The notes under the pieces: model-generated
Database searches by the model: none
Seen by the model: the letters and a program-made list of their open reading frames with translations, nothing else
Told to the model about the DNA's origin: nothing
NCBI RefSeq assembly: GCF_900167135.1
Contig: NZ_FUWZ01000005.1
Coordinates: 195,003-259,002, forward strand
Source: Chitinophaga eiseniae
GTDB taxonomy: Bacteria > Bacteroidota > Bacteroidia > Chitinophagales > Chitinophagaceae
DNA: 64,000 bases
Reading direction: 5' to 3'
Translations under genes and position numbers: made by a program
Shown: positions 1 to 11,500 of the stretch, piece after piece
Position numbering within the stretch: the first letter of the stretch is position 1
How the letters are laid out: each line of letters starts with the position of its first letter

Positions 1-1
1 G

Positions 2-547
2 AGCGAACTAAAACCCGGCCAGGCTAAAGCGGAAGCGCTGCGGTACAACATGCCATTGATCAACCAGCAGTTAATCAGCATGCCCATGTTGTTTTTTCCG
101 CCGGCGGCAAGAGAACTAAACGAAGGCAAAGAATATATCTGGCAGGTGACTGCCTACAGGGGAGATATGCTGCTGGCCACCTCTGAAATGTGGACGTTCC
201 GGGTGAACTGCGCAGACAGTTCGGAAAACCGGTCGGCGGAGAGCTTCCGTGATATCGAAGACCTGGCGCTGGGCAATTTCTACCTCGCCAAAGGGACGTT
301 ACGTTTTGCGGTCCGCAATACCTATGGGCCGGCCAGCCTGTCCTATACGATCAGCGGTATTACGGACCCTTCGGTCCGCATCCGTAAGTTACCCGCCGTC
401 CGGCTGAAGCACGGCAGTAATCATATCCTTATCGATCTCTCTGATAACCGTGGCTTCAAAGATGGTCACTATTACCAGCTGGAACTGAAGCTACCCGATG
501 GCGGTGAACGGAAGTTGAGATTTATCTATAAACAGGAAACGGAATAA
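2..547 (+). CDS. Secreted/surface protein, C-terminal part (truncated by window start)
   Basis: The reading frame is open from base 2, so the ATG at position 50 is probably internal and the true start lies upstream of the window. The visible 181 residues contain a segment of the type GKEYIWQVTAY...SEMWTFRV (about residues 42-68 of the visible part), a beta-rich pattern common in Bacteroidota surface proteins with fibronectin-like modules. The C-terminal half has alternating hydrophobic strands suggesting a second beta-sandwich. It is followed after 10 bases by a lipoprotein gene and then by giant YD/RHS genes, so it probably belongs to that export/toxin operon. I cannot name a function. The family placement is inference from pattern only. 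Confidence 0.6.
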   Translation, partial: SELKPGQAKAEALRYNMPLINQQLISMPMLFFPPAARELNEGKEYIWQVTAYRGDMLLATSEMWTFRVNCADSSENRSAESFRDIEDLALGNFYLAKGTLRFAVRNTYGPASLSYTISGITDPSVRIRKLPAVRLKHGSNHILIDLSDNRGFKDGHYYQLELKLPDGGERKLRFIYKQETE

Positions 548-557
548 ACGGCTGCAT

Positions 558-1082
558 ATGAAAAAAAGAATGATCGTCATCGCTTTGTTGATCGCGGGTT
601 GCGGCAACAGTAACCGGCAACAGCTGCAAAGGTTGATGCAGGATAGAAATACCGGCCTGGTGACCGAAAAAAATATAGGCGGCACTGTAGTCACCTGTAC
701 TTATCTGCCCCGTTGCTGGGACCACCCGCGTACGCCGGCGGTTGCTGAAGAGGACAGTGAGCTGTCGTTTAAGGTCCATATTCGCGCCGATAAACCGGAT
801 ATGAGGGAGAAGAGCGCGCAACAGGCAGCCAACTACGGACTGGAGGAAGTCTTTCAGCTGGTGACTGATGGAGATACCCTGTCGCCAGTGATCGCGCAAC
901 GTATCGCCAACGGTAACATGGGCGGTGTGGAATACCTGGTTACCTGGCAGCGGCCGGCGTTGGAAGAGAAGCGGACTGCCTCCCTGATTTTTAAAGACCA
1001 GGTGTTTACTACCACGAGATTGGTCTTCCCCCTGAAAATAAATTCATTGTTACAATCAGACTCTCTAAGCTGCAGGCTATGA
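558..1082 (+). CDS. Small putative lipoprotein of the RHS operon
   Basis: 174 residues. The N-terminus MKKRMIVIALLIAGCGN shows a basic start, a short hydrophobic stretch and a lipobox (LIAGC, Cys15), so the protein should be a lipid-anchored periplasmic or surface protein. No known domain is recognised. The body is mixed alpha/beta and polar. Its stop codon overlaps the start of the 2218-residue downstream gene (ATGA at 1079-1082), indicating translational coupling and shared function with the YD/RHS proteins. It may be a chaperone, anchor or assembly partner of those giants, but the sequence does not show which. Confidence 0.7.
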   Translation: MKKRMIVIALLIAGCGNSNRQQLQRLMQDRNTGLVTEKNIGGTVVTCTYLPRCWDHPRTPAVAEEDSELSFKVHIRADKPDMREKSAQQAANYGLEEVFQLVTDGDTLSPVIAQRIANGNMGGVEYLVTWQRPALEEKRTASLIFKDQVFTTTRLVFPLKINSLLQSDSLSCRL

Positions 1083-4000
1083 TGATAAAAAATATTAAAA
1101 TAAAAAGAGCGCTGGCGTTGTTTTTCCTTTCACTGATAGTGATGGAAACCGCACTGCCGCTGAGGACGCTGGCATTAACATCCGGACCGGTACAGCCGGA
1201 GCATACCCAGTTTTCTCCCTATGGCGCCAACGATATGGTAGACCTGTTTACCGGTGGCTTTAAATACAATATCCCGCTGCTGGATGTGGACGGGTATCCT
1301 ATTAACCTCAACTACGCCTCCGGCGCCGGTATGGACGATGAAGCCAGCTGGGTGGGCCTTGGCTGGAACCTCAACGTGGGCGCTATTAACCGGCAGCTGC
1401 GCGGTTTACCGGATGATATGGGAGGAGACCAGATCCTGACAGAACACTATACCAAACCGAAGATCTCCTACGGCGGCAGAGGTACCGTCAGGATGGAGGT
1501 GTTTGGCGGTAACATCATTAAACTGGGAGGCTCCGTTTCCGTAGGGGTTTTCAGTGACAACTACCTGGGCATGGGAGCGGAGTTTGGCGCCAATGCGGGA
1601 CTGGGGCTGCAGTTGATGAACGCAGGAATGCTGAGTGGCGGCCTGAATATGAACGTAGGTGTAAACTCCAACACTAACAGCGGCGTATCTACTGAAACAG
1701 GCTTGTCTCTGGACGCCAATTTTCTGAAAGGCTATCGCGCTAATATCTCTGTTGGATATTCTGCCAGTTTGAGTTACAACACCCGTGAAGGTATTAAGGA
1801 ACTGACGCTGGGGACTTCCTTTACGGTTGGTAAGAATGATTTCGGGCCGAAACGCATATACAGTTATAATACGCCTCCCTTCAATCCTAAAGTGAATATT
1901 GGATATAAATCTACCAATGGTTCTTTCTCCCTGGATTTTGGTCCTAACGGCTGGGGTATCTTCAGTGGCTTCGGTCTTACCGGGTATAAAACCAAATCGG
2001 AAGTCCTGGATACTGTCAAAAAGACGAAAGCCTACGGTTTTCTGTATGCTGACAAAGGCACGAATGTACAGGAGGCAGTGATGGATTTTCAGCGTGAGAA
2101 AGAAAACCCGGTGATCCCTAACCTGCCTAATCTGCCGTTGCCTATTGCTACGCCTGATGTGTTTTCTTATACGAACCAGGCCGGCAGCGGTCAGTTCAGG
2201 CTGAACAGGGGCAATGCCGGTGTGATGTTTGATAACTACGCCACCGACGTTGCCAGCAATAACTCTTTATCCATGGAATACGGCGCAGGTGCTTATTTTC
2301 ACGGCGGTATCGCATTCTATGATCAACAGATCACCAATACTACCAGCAAATGGAAAAGAGATAACGCTTTCCTGCCGGTATCTGATTATAAGCTCACCGG
2401 CACCGATTCCACCGAAGAACAGGCGTATTTCAAGGTGCTGGGCGAACAAACGGCTGAAGATGCGGGGTTTACTGCCAAAATAAAAGGCAGCGAAGTAGTA
2501 TCCGTTCCATTGCGCAACAGGACGGCCCTGGGACAACTAAAAGATAAACAGGGCAATGCAACGCCTGTCAGCGGAGAACTGAAAAAAAACGGTCGTCAGA
2601 TGCGCAATACCGTTGTGAGCTACATGACGGCGGGAGAACTGAGCCGGACAAAGAACCGGGCTTCCTTACAATCTTTCCCTTTGTTAACACCTTCATCAGG
2701 TATACCGGCTTGCGGACCAGCTAACCCTACGAATATGTCCAGGGTGATCGGTTACCGCAAGCCCCATCATATCGGCGAAATCACGGTGACAGAGCCGGAT
2801 GGTAAACGGGCAGTATATGGTGTGCCGGTATACAATATAAAACAGGATGAATATACGTTTGCCGTAAACCCGCAAAACAAACCGGATACCGGGATAAGCC
2901 TTATCCCGGTGGAAATGGACGGAGAAAATGGGTTTAAGCACAACTATGGCCGGGATTATTTCTACCAGCGTGACAGTCAGCCGGCTTATGCTGCCTCTTA
3001 CCTGCTCACTCAGCTGTTGAGTCCTGATTATGTGGACCTGAATAACGATGGTATTACCCCCGACGATCCGGGTACGGCCATCAAGTTCAACTATTCCAGG
3101 TTGCCGGACACTTACAAGTGGAGAACGCCAGTAGAAGCAGGTAAGGCGCAATACAGCCGCGGACAACAGGCTGACGGCGCCGATGATAAGGGCAACGTGG
3201 TGTACGGAGAAAAAGAGATATGGTACCTGCAATCCATCGAAACTAAAACCAAGGTCGTTTATTTTATTACCGAAAACAGGGACGACGCCAGGGGCGTTAC
3301 TAATCTTTATGGTACAAGGAATGATGCTAACGCCCAGCAGCGGAGGCTCTCCGAGATCCGTTTGTATTCCAAGAGCGATCCGATAACACCGATTAAAACG
3401 GTAGTGCTACGGTATAACTATAATTTATGTCCACAGGCGCCCAATAACGTCAATGGCGGTGGAAAGCTCACGCTGGATTCATTGTATTTCACCTACAATA
3501 ATTCCACCCGCGGGAAACACCATCCGTATGTTTTCGAATATCACAATGTTTCCGGTTATAAAAATATGTCCTCCGACCGTTGGGGCAATTTCAAAGCGAA
3601 GCATGATAATGCGTCTTTTGGTTTTGGAAATTTGTTCAATGATGAATTTCCGTATGCAGTGCAGAACCCCGTGATCGCTAACAGAAATGCGAACGGGTGG
3701 AACCTGAAGAAGGTTAAACTGCCTACCGGAGGAGAGATAGAAGTGGACTATGAGGCGGGGGATTATGCCTATGTGCAGGACCGGCCGGCGATGGTCATGA
3801 ACGGGATAAAAAACCTGATCACAGACAGCACCGGCACAAACACCAGCGATCTGGCGTTGGCTCATGGCTTCAGGGTAAATGCGCCCGGGCCGTTACGCGG
3901 CGATAATGACGCCAGCATCCTGCGGAATTTTGTTGCCGATTATATGGGTGGCCGCAATGACTTTTATGCGCGGTTGTATATCAATGTCACAGATCATCCG

Positions 4001-7000
4001 GCTACAAATGGAAAGGAAGACTTCGACTTTGTTTCGTGTTATGCGGAGGTGACGAAAATCAGGGACAACCGCGACGGTACCTACAATATACTTTTTAAAG
4101 ACAGGACCGAAGGGCGTGTGACGGTTAACCCCTTTATCATGGCCGCCTGGCAGAAGATGAAGCTGGAATATCCGATGTACGCTTATCCGGGATATAAAAA
4201 CCGTATATCCCAGGACGTGGGTATCGAAGAAGCGTTGTCCGCCTTGGTGAGCGCTGTCGGTAACCTGGCGGAGCTGCGTCAGAACTTCTATGAACGGGCC
4301 ATGCGGAAACGATTTGCCTCCAAAGTAGATCTCAGCAAGAGTTTTGTCCGGATGGCCAAAGGCGATGGTATTAAGCTCGGCGGCGCTGCCCGTGTAAAAA
4401 GGGTGAGTATTAAAGATAACTGGTCTCTCCTGACAGGGACCGCTGCTCCTTCCGCCACCTATGGACAGCAGTATGAATACCGTATCACAGAAAACGGTAA
4501 GACCATCAGCAGTGGTGTGGCGGCTTATGAGCCCTACACCGGCGCTGATGAGAATCCCATGCGTATGCCTGTGCCTTATAGCCAGGAGTCGAGGGGAGCG
4601 CTCACCAACTATTTCTACTTGGAAGAACCCTTTGGAGAGTCGTTGTTTCCTTCGCCGCAGGTGGGCTACCGCAATGTGGTGGTGCGCCAGCTGGATGCGA
4701 GCGGAGAGGCTGATCCCAAAGCCCTCACCGGATGGACGCAGCATGAGTTTTATACGGCAAAAGATTTCCCGGTAATCGTAGAATCAGATGCCAAACCGGA
4801 TGCCAGACGTCATGGTCCTTCCGGATGGGCGTCGTTTACCGGTGGTTCCCAGGTATATGAGCTGGCGATGTCACAGGGGTATGTGGTGTGGTTGAATGAT
4901 ATGCATGGTAAACCGAAGGCGGAAAGGATTTTTAATCAGGCGGGCGCCGAAATATCTTCCAATGTGCTTTACTATAAAACATCTCCGCTGGATGGCGGTA
5001 AGCTGCGGCTCAACAGTACCGTGGCTACGATCAACGAAAACGGCGTGATCAACCAGGAGGAGATGCTGGGCCGTGAGATAGAAATGATGACCGATATGCG
5101 GGAGCAGGAGAGTATCGACCAGGGTACTTCTATTCACCTCGGATTGGATATCATTCCATTTATCTGGTTCCCGTTGCCCATACCGCACTGGCCGCGCAAG
5201 GAAAACGATAACTATAAATTGTTCCGTTCTGCGTCTACTTTAAAAACGATCCAGCAAACTGCGATCGTGGACCATGTAGTCAAGACTGTGAATGGCTCTT
5301 CGGTGACATCTGCCAACCTCGTGTTTGACCGGAATACCGGCGCGCCGGTGGTGACCAGTACCACTAACGAATTTGGTGATCCGGTGTACGGTGTTAATAT
5401 GCCCGCCTATTGGGTGTATAACAAGATGGGTGGGGCTTACCGCAACATTCAAACATTGTTGTTCATGGGCACAGATGCTAACGGTGTGATCACTTCCAAT
5501 AAGGCATATTTTACTGCCGGCGATGAACTGTTTGCGCAGGTGAGCGGCCAGCGGTTGTGGGTAATTCATTCGCCTGTGCAGAATGGTTCAGATAAGCAGT
5601 TCCGGTTGATCAATGATGCCGGGCAGGTAGTGAAGAATTACAGTGGCAAAGTACGGATACTGCGTTCGGGTTACCGTAACCAGACGGCAGCTACCACCAC
5701 TACTTTGTTATGTCTGAAAAATCCTGTGGCAGGCAATAAACTGGGCGTACTGACCAGCGCTTCCAATGCGGCGAATGTATACCAGGTGCTCGATGCTAAA
5801 ACCGTATTGTTTGAAGAAGAATGGAATGCGCCTGTTTGTTGTCCGGGAGGATATGTTCCCAGCCCGGATGGAACGGCCTGTATCAAACTGTTGGATGAAA
5901 ACCCGAATGATACGCTGAAGCTGGAATGTATGGCGCCTTCGGTCAACAACGGATCTAAAGGAGGCTCTTTTAAGATGGCTAACGGGCAGTGGTTGTCTCC
6001 GGGTCCCAGCTATTTCTGGGGTGGGAAATGTGACGGTGGTGGGGTTGGACTGATGAAATCTGCTACCGCGCAGTCTATTATTGCCCCGCTTGCCGCGAGT
6101 GGCGATTACAGGGCAACTGTCTGTGGACGTCTGAATGAAACCAGTGTTTGGCTGAAAGGGGCGGAGTACGCCTTACATGATACCTGGCTGGGATTTGAGA
6201 CTTGCGTGACCGTTCCTGTATCCAAAACATATGCGATCGGTTATGGTGTGGACAACCTGATGCGGCTTTATATAGATGGTGTGCTGACGATCGACAGGGG
6301 CGCCAACCCTGTCGCAGGTGACTATGAATATTGGCATGTGGTACCTGTAACATTGTCCGCGGGTTCTCATGCATTGAAAGTCGTTTTTAATAATACGAAT
6401 AACGGAAATTCGGACTATGGCGATGCGCATTTGGGTGTGGAACTATATAACGCTACCCCCGATGAGTTGTACGGTATGGACCGCTATCTTGCTGAAACAA
6501 AAATATTGTTTAATACCAAACAGCTGACACAGGGAAAACCGTATAATTCTTTTATCAGCAACCCCGACGGAAGTATCCGGGAGATGCGTTATTCCTGTAA
6601 CGGCGCATACCTGACGCTGGATTGCTCCAAACAATATCCTTTTTCCTGTGATGTGGTTACTGCCATCAATCCCTACCTGTTTGGCATTTTGGGCAATTGG
6701 CGGCCTTCAGAAGAAAAGGCGTACCTGGTGAACCGGGAAGACCAGCAAATATTTGCCAACCAGGGAGGCGGTTTAAATCTCCGTACGAGCGGCTATTATA
6801 AAGATTTTGTGCCTTACTGGTTTTATGGTGCGGGCAGCCCGTGGAGTGCCTGGACGCAGCTGACTTCCCGGTGGACCAGTAGCCGTTATGTGACCGCGTA
6901 CGATAAATACGGGCAGGAGCTGGAGAATAAAGACGCCCTGTTGCGCTACAGTAGTGTGTTATACGGCTATGACGGTGCAGTACCGCTGGCGGTGGCCAGC

Positions 7001-7735
7001 AACGCCCGCAAACGCGAGATTTTCTATGAGGGCTTTGAAGACCATCATTTCTACTATCTCTGTTATGCCGGCATCGGCTGTAATAAGGATAGCTTCAGCC
7101 TGCGGAATACCGGCGCTACTATCGTCAGCAACGAGTCGCATACCGGGCTGTTTTCCATGCAGCTGGACAAGCCTTTGACCCTGACCGCGAGCGTGCACCA
7201 GGTAGAAAAGAAACCGGGCTACGGCAGTTACACAGCCCTGGATGGCCTCGGTCAATATGTGCGCAAGTCAGGCCCGGGATTGTATGAAGATGGTTTCCAG
7301 CCGGTGCCCGGCGGTAAGTATATACTCTCCGTATGGGTGAAAGACAGGGCAGCCCCTGCCAGCAATCCTAATATAACCGTTACAGTTAATAGCCAGACAA
7401 GCGTTCCCCTGACGAAAACGGCGGTTGTGGAAGGCTGGAAACTGATGGAGGGGACGATCGACGTAGGGTCCGCAGCGACGCAACTGCAACTCAATATCTC
7501 AGGCGCTACTAACCTACTGATAGACGACATCCGCATCTTCCCGGACAACGGCAACATCAAAACTTTCGCTTATGATAACAAAGCGCTGAAGCTGGTTGCC
7601 GAAATGGATGAAAACAATTACGCCACTTTTTATGAATACGATGAAGAGGGAACGCTGGTGCGGGTGAAGAAGGAAACAGAAAGAGGCATTATGACACTGA
7701 AAGAAACCAGATCAGCTTTCAGAAAAGCGAATTAA
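1079..7735 (+). CDS. Giant secreted YD/RHS-partner protein (2218 aa)
   Basis: Starts with a signal-like segment (KRALALFFLSLIVMETALPL) and then the block FSPYGANDMVDLFTGGFKYNIPLLDVDG, followed by WVGLGWNLN, typical of very large secreted Bacteroidota proteins encoded beside RHS genes. Visible parts are: Gly-rich beta repeats at about residues 140-320; a Cys-rich knot (CCPGGY...DGTAC) near 1585-1605; a PA14-like module near 1674-1800 (YGVDNLMRLYIDGV, then SAGSHALKVVF); a jelly-roll carbohydrate-binding-like module near 2000-2155 ending LLIDDIRIFPD; and one YD-type repeat at 2160-2205 (FYEYDEEGTLVRVKKE). It has no RHS core and no obvious toxin end. Translationally coupled to the upstream lipoprotein and followed by a small secreted protein and the toxin-bearing RHS gene. 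It may act as a shell or surface partner of the RHS toxin; that role is inference. Confidence 0.8.
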   Translation: MMIKNIKIKRALALFFLSLIVMETALPLRTLALTSGPVQPEHTQFSPYGANDMVDLFTGGFKYNIPLLDVDGYPINLNYASGAGMDDEASWVGLGWNLNVGAINRQLRGLPDDMGGDQILTEHYTKPKISYGGRGTVRMEVFGGNIIKLGGSVSVGVFSDNYLGMGAEFGANAGLGLQLMNAGMLSGGLNMNVGVNSNTNSGVSTETGLSLDANFLKGYRANISVGYSASLSYNTREGIKELTLGTSFTVGKNDFGPKRIYSYNTPPFNPKVNIGYKSTNGSFSLDFGPNGWGIFSGFGLTGYKTKSEVLDTVKKTKAYGFLYADKGTNVQEAVMDFQREKENPVIPNLPNLPLPIATPDVFSYTNQAGSGQFRLNRGNAGVMFDNYATDVASNNSLSMEYGAGAYFHGGIAFYDQQITNTTSKWKRDNAFLPVSDYKLTGTDSTEEQAYFKVLGEQTAEDAGFTAKIKGSEVVSVPLRNRTALGQLKDKQGNATPVSGELKKNGRQMRNTVVSYMTAGELSRTKNRASLQSFPLLTPSSGIPACGPANPTNMSRVIGYRKPHHIGEITVTEPDGKRAVYGVPVYNIKQDEYTFAVNPQNKPDTGISLIPVEMDGENGFKHNYGRDYFYQRDSQPAYAASYLLTQLLSPDYVDLNNDGITPDDPGTAIKFNYSRLPDTYKWRTPVEAGKAQYSRGQQADGADDKGNVVYGEKEIWYLQSIETKTKVVYFITENRDDARGVTNLYGTRNDANAQQRRLSEIRLYSKSDPITPIKTVVLRYNYNLCPQAPNNVNGGGKLTLDSLYFTYNNSTRGKHHPYVFEYHNVSGYKNMSSDRWGNFKAKHDNASFGFGNLFNDEFPYAVQNPVIANRNANGWNLKKVKLPTGGEIEVDYEAGDYAYVQDRPAMVMNGIKNLITDSTGTNTSDLALAHGFRVNAPGPLRGDNDASILRNFVADYMGGRNDFYARLYINVTDHPATNGKEDFDFVSCYAEVTKIRDNRDGTYNILFKDRTEGRVTVNPFIMAAWQKMKLEYPMYAYPGYKNRISQDVGIEEALSALVSAVGNLAELRQNFYERAMRKRFASKVDLSKSFVRMAKGDGIKLGGAARVKRVSIKDNWSLLTGTAAPSATYGQQYEYRITENGKTISSGVAAYEPYTGADENPMRMPVPYSQESRGALTNYFYLEEPFGESLFPSPQVGYRNVVVRQLDASGEADPKALTGWTQHEFYTAKDFPVIVESDAKPDARRHGPSGWASFTGGSQVYELAMSQGYVVWLNDMHGKPKAERIFNQAGAEISSNVLYYKTSPLDGGKLRLNSTVATINENGVINQEEMLGREIEMMTDMREQESIDQGTSIHLGLDIIPFIWFPLPIPHWPRKENDNYKLFRSASTLKTIQQTAIVDHVVKTVNGSSVTSANLVFDRNTGAPVVTSTTNEFGDPVYGVNMPAYWVYNKMGGAYRNIQTLLFMGTDANGVITSNKAYFTAGDELFAQVSGQRLWVIHSPVQNGSDKQFRLINDAGQVVKNYSGKVRILRSGYRNQTAATTTTLLCLKNPVAGNKLGVLTSASNAANVYQVLDAKTVLFEEEWNAPVCCPGGYVPSPDGTACIKLLDENPNDTLKLECMAPSVNNGSKGGSFKMANGQWLSPGPSYFWGGKCDGGGVGLMKSATAQSIIAPLAASGDYRATVCGRLNETSVWLKGAEYALHDTWLGFETCVTVPVSKTYAIGYGVDNLMRLYIDGVLTIDRGANPVAGDYEYWHVVPVTLSAGSHALKVVFNNTNNGNSDYGDAHLGVELYNATPDELYGMDRYLAETKILFNTKQLTQGKPYNSFISNPDGSIREMRYSCNGAYLTLDCSKQYPFSCDVVTAINPYLFGILGNWRPSEEKAYLVNREDQQIFANQGGGLNLRTSGYYKDFVPYWFYGAGSPWSAWTQLTSRWTSSRYVTAYDKYGQELENKDALLRYSSVLYGYDGAVPLAVASNARKREIFYEGFEDHHFYYLCYAGIGCNKDSFSLRNTGATIVSNESHTGLFSMQLDKPLTLTASVHQVEKKPGYGSYTALDGLGQYVRKSGPGLYEDGFQPVPGGKYILSVWVKDRAAPASNPNITVTVNSQTSVPLTKTAVVEGWKLMEGTIDVGSAATQLQLNISGATNLLIDDIRIFPDNGNIKTFAYDNKALKLVAEMDENNYATFYEYDEEGTLVRVKKETERGIMTLKETRSAFRKAN

Positions 7736-7756
7736 TAAAAAGGAAATTATCAGGAT

Positions 7757-8545
7757 ATGAAAAAGATCTTGTTGTTGGTTAAAACTTTTCTCCCGTTGAC
7801 GCTCATGGCGGGTGTAGTCATAGCGGTGGCTTCTTCACCGGTATTTGAACAGGCGCCGAAAGCGCCGGCGGATAATACGGCCGCGTGGACGGAGTATCAT
7901 TTTTCGCGGGAAGAAAAAGCGGTGATGACTTCTGTGTTTAACCTGTACGCACATATAGACACATGCCGTACGTTGTTCATGAGCGGCAGCATCCGTGCTA
8001 CGGACCCGGCAGACAGCACCGCCGACATGCACCAGGCTTTCCGCTTTTACCGTAATGGTGAGGAGTTGTATTACCAGTTGGGAGATGTGGAAATGGTATC
8101 GCTGAAAGACCGGTTTATTACGATCAGTCACCAGGCGGAAAAGATCATTGTATCTCCGCCGAAGAAGCTGGTAGCACCTTTTCAGCTTCCTGTAGACACG
8201 CTGATGAAAATCTGGGAAAGTGAAAACTACCGCCTGACCGGCAGTCTCCGCGGACAGGACTCCGTGGTGAGCCTGCGTTGCGCCAATCATGCTTCCTGCA
8301 AGGAGTACCGGTTTGTATTCGATCCATCTGCTATAGCGCTCCGGGAGCTCTATATGCGGATGACCAACCTGGACGATCCGCTCAACGAAGAGATGGACCG
8401 GGAGATGCGTATTACACTGGATACCTGGAAAGAGGGTCATGTTCCCGACGGATTGTTGCAGGCAGATACTTACCTGAGCGGTAATAAGTCTTCCCCGCAA
8501 CCAGCAGGTAACTACCGTCATTATGAATTGATCAATAAGTTTTAA
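7757..8545 (+). CDS. Secreted protein between the two giant YD/RHS genes
   Basis: 262 residues with an N-terminal signal or anchor segment (MKKILLLVKTFLPLTLMAGVVIAVASS). No lipobox Cys is present, so it is probably exported by Sec or remains anchored. No known catalytic motif is seen. The middle has beta-strand-rich text with two Cys near residues 175-182 (CANHASC). The gene lies 21 bases after the 2218-residue protein and 16 bases before the RHS gene, in the same direction, so it is almost certainly in their operon and may help secretion or presentation. Function not recognised. Confidence 0.7.
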   Translation: MKKILLLVKTFLPLTLMAGVVIAVASSPVFEQAPKAPADNTAAWTEYHFSREEKAVMTSVFNLYAHIDTCRTLFMSGSIRATDPADSTADMHQAFRFYRNGEELYYQLGDVEMVSLKDRFITISHQAEKIIVSPPKKLVAPFQLPVDTLMKIWESENYRLTGSLRGQDSVVSLRCANHASCKEYRFVFDPSAIALRELYMRMTNLDDPLNEEMDREMRITLDTWKEGHVPDGLLQADTYLSGNKSSPQPAGNYRHYELINKF

Positions 8546-8561
8546 TTGTTAATCCGAAGAT

Positions 8562-11500
8562 ATGTCCCTATACCGCAATATGAAAACATGGGTTTCCTGC
8601 CTGATAACAGCGTTGCTGCTGTTATGGGCAGGTGCTGCCCATGCAGCCATTGAGCCTTATCAGCAGCAGCTTTCAGGGAAACTGAAAAAAGGAGATACGC
8701 TGCTGGTAAAGGATGAGAAGTTTGAAAATCCTGCCTATGACTGGCAAACGATCCGGAACTATGGAGTGCTGGACCGTATTACCTTCACCGTTAACCCCGA
8801 TACACTGGTAACGTTCAGTAAGAACTTCTCCTGTAAGATCGATCTTAAAATAGAATACTGGAGCAGTCCGGGACAGGATAACCCGATTACCCTGCCTCAT
8901 ATACCGCTGACCATCCGTTATGATACAGCGGCAGGCGCAGTGTACCAATTATCTGACCAATATGATTTTAAGAACGCGTACAAAATAAAGATCACCGTTA
9001 ATGATATCAGCAGCGCTGAGCTGGGAGAACTTCCCCCGGTATTTTTGCTAAAAGCGCAGGTGGTTGTTAACCGGGATTACCTGCCACAGAAAGAACATAC
9101 GTTGGAGCCGGTGGTGTCCATGGTCCCTGCGGGTACAGCATCCCGGACTACCACCACAGCCTTTGCGGCAGCCAATGCCAACGCCGGCGCCGGCCAGGTG
9201 CAGATCAGTTGGGATGCCAACGGCGCCCAGAAGTTTGACCTGGAATGGACATTTGTGGATGAAGAGTCCACCATTGGCCGTTCGCTGGAGCAAAATCCCA
9301 ATCAGCCGGAGGCTACGCTGGCAATCATTTTTCGTAATAACTCCAGCCGGGTGACGGTGATGGAAAACAGTTACCGTATCCCGGTCACCCAGCAGTATAA
9401 ATTCCTGCTGGTGCGTATCCGTACCGTCGATGAAAGCGATCAGTTCAGGACCGAAGGCCCATGGGTGTACACCTGTAAGCTGGATGGCGTGCAGCAGCCT
9501 GGTGTTATTGCGCTGGATGCCGCCTGGCACCGGCCGGCACTTAATTGGCAGTACAGTGTCAGCTTCGCAGAAGATGGCAAGCGTAAGGAAGTGATGAGTT
9601 ATCTCGATGGTACGCTGCGTAACCGCCAGACGGTGACGCTGAACAACAGCGACCAGGTAGCGGTAGCGGCGGAATCCGTGCTGGACCAGTTCGGCCGGCC
9701 GGTGGCCAGTATCCTGCCCGCCCCGCTGGCAGCCAATAAGATCGATTATTACCCGCTGCTCAACAAAAACACGAGCGGTGGCGCTTATACCGCCGCTAAT
9801 ATTTTCAAGGGGCTGACCGGCAACTGTATAGGGAAGCCGGACCCGCTGAATACATCCAGTGGCGCTGCTTATTATTATTCTCCTGCCAATCAGACGCTGG
9901 GCGGTGATTTCAGAAAATACATTCCTGACGCGGAAGGGTATCCGCTGGCCATCACTTCCTATACGCCGGACAATACCGGCCGTATCAGTCAACAGGGAGG
10001 CGTAGGCCCTGCGCTGCAACCAGATCCTATTCCCGCCAACAGTCACGCTACCCGTTACTATTACGGTAAACCGGAGCAGTGGGAGCTGGACCGTCTGTTT
10101 GGCAACGATGCCGGCTACGCAAATCACTATCTGAAAAATATGGTGGTAGACCCGAACGGGGAAGTCTCTATCAGTTATCAGAATGCTGCCGGTAAAACGG
10201 TGGCCACTGCGCTTACCGGTACCAATCCGAATACCAGCCTGCTGCCGCTGGCATCCCGTCCGGCAGCGGTGCGGTCTACCGTTACGTTGCTGCAGCCCGG
10301 CCGTTTTGTATTTGACCCGCAGCTGCTGAAGCTCACAGCGTCTACAACGTACCTCGCTTCTGTACCGAATGTTACAGACAACCTGAAGTTCAGTATGCCG
10401 AGCCTTATCAAACGGTATCAGCAGAACGGCGTCAGCATCTGCAGCAACTGTTATTATGAACTGAAGGTAGTGGTGGCGGACGACTGTAATAATAAGCTGG
10501 TAGAGATGACCAACATGAAGACCGGCAAAGAATTGTCTGATTGCAGCGCTACTGCGGATTATACCAACACTATCGCCGTGCCTGTCAACAAGGTGGGTGA
10601 GTATTATATTACGTTTGAGCTGGCGCTGAACCCTAAAGTGATAGCGGCGTATACGGAGGATTTCATCGCCCGTAATACAAACCTGAAAACACATTTTCAG
10701 TTTGTGATGGAGGCGCTGGCGAAAGAGGACTTTAGTGGTTGTTTCGCGGAGTGTACTACCTGTAAAACCGCCCTCGGCCAGAAGACAGACTTTGTGAACG
10801 CGCTGCGCGACCGGCTGCAACGTAACGGCGTGGATGTAACGACTAATGCGGCGGTTGTTAACACCTGGGCGCAGGGATTGTATGATGCATTATATGCCAA
10901 CTGCCAGACGTTACGGGCCAACTGTATGACTTCTCCGTGCGACAGGCTGGAGCGGGCGCTGAAAGCAGATGTGACGCCTGGAGGGCAGTTTGCGTTATTT
11001 GCAGAAGATGGTACGCCGAAGGACTCAGCGGTCAATGTTGTGTTTAACTACTGGCGGACTGTTTTTCCGGTGCAGGCGCAAGGTTCGGCTGATTATGAAA
11101 GAGAGAAAATTGAGCTGGAAGATGGTAGCTACATTAGTCCGCATGATGCCGGCTTTGGTTGGACATCGGTAAAGCGCTATTGGAAGCCGGAATGGGCCGC
11201 GAAGTTTATCATTTACCATCCGGAATACTGTGCGTTGACCTATTGCCGGAATAACAGCTCCTATATCGGATGGGATCAACGTCTACGCGAGATACATACC
11301 AGTGCTGCAGATATACCGGTGGTAGCGCCCGGAAAGCAGTATAGTTATACGAATGGCGACTGGCTGGTAGATGCGGACCCTTTTTTCAAGGGGCCGGGAA
11401 GTTCGAAGGTGGACGCGTTTAGGGCGGACCTGAATAATTACTCCAGGAATATATTGGGGGTAACTGACAACCGTTTGAACAATAAACATCTTAGCGCCTA

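Noticed and set aside
9048-10820. 590-codon minus-strand open frame opposite the RHS gene
   Set aside because: Antisense shadow of GC-biased RHS codons; low-complexity His/Arg/Gly text, no domain, no start signal.
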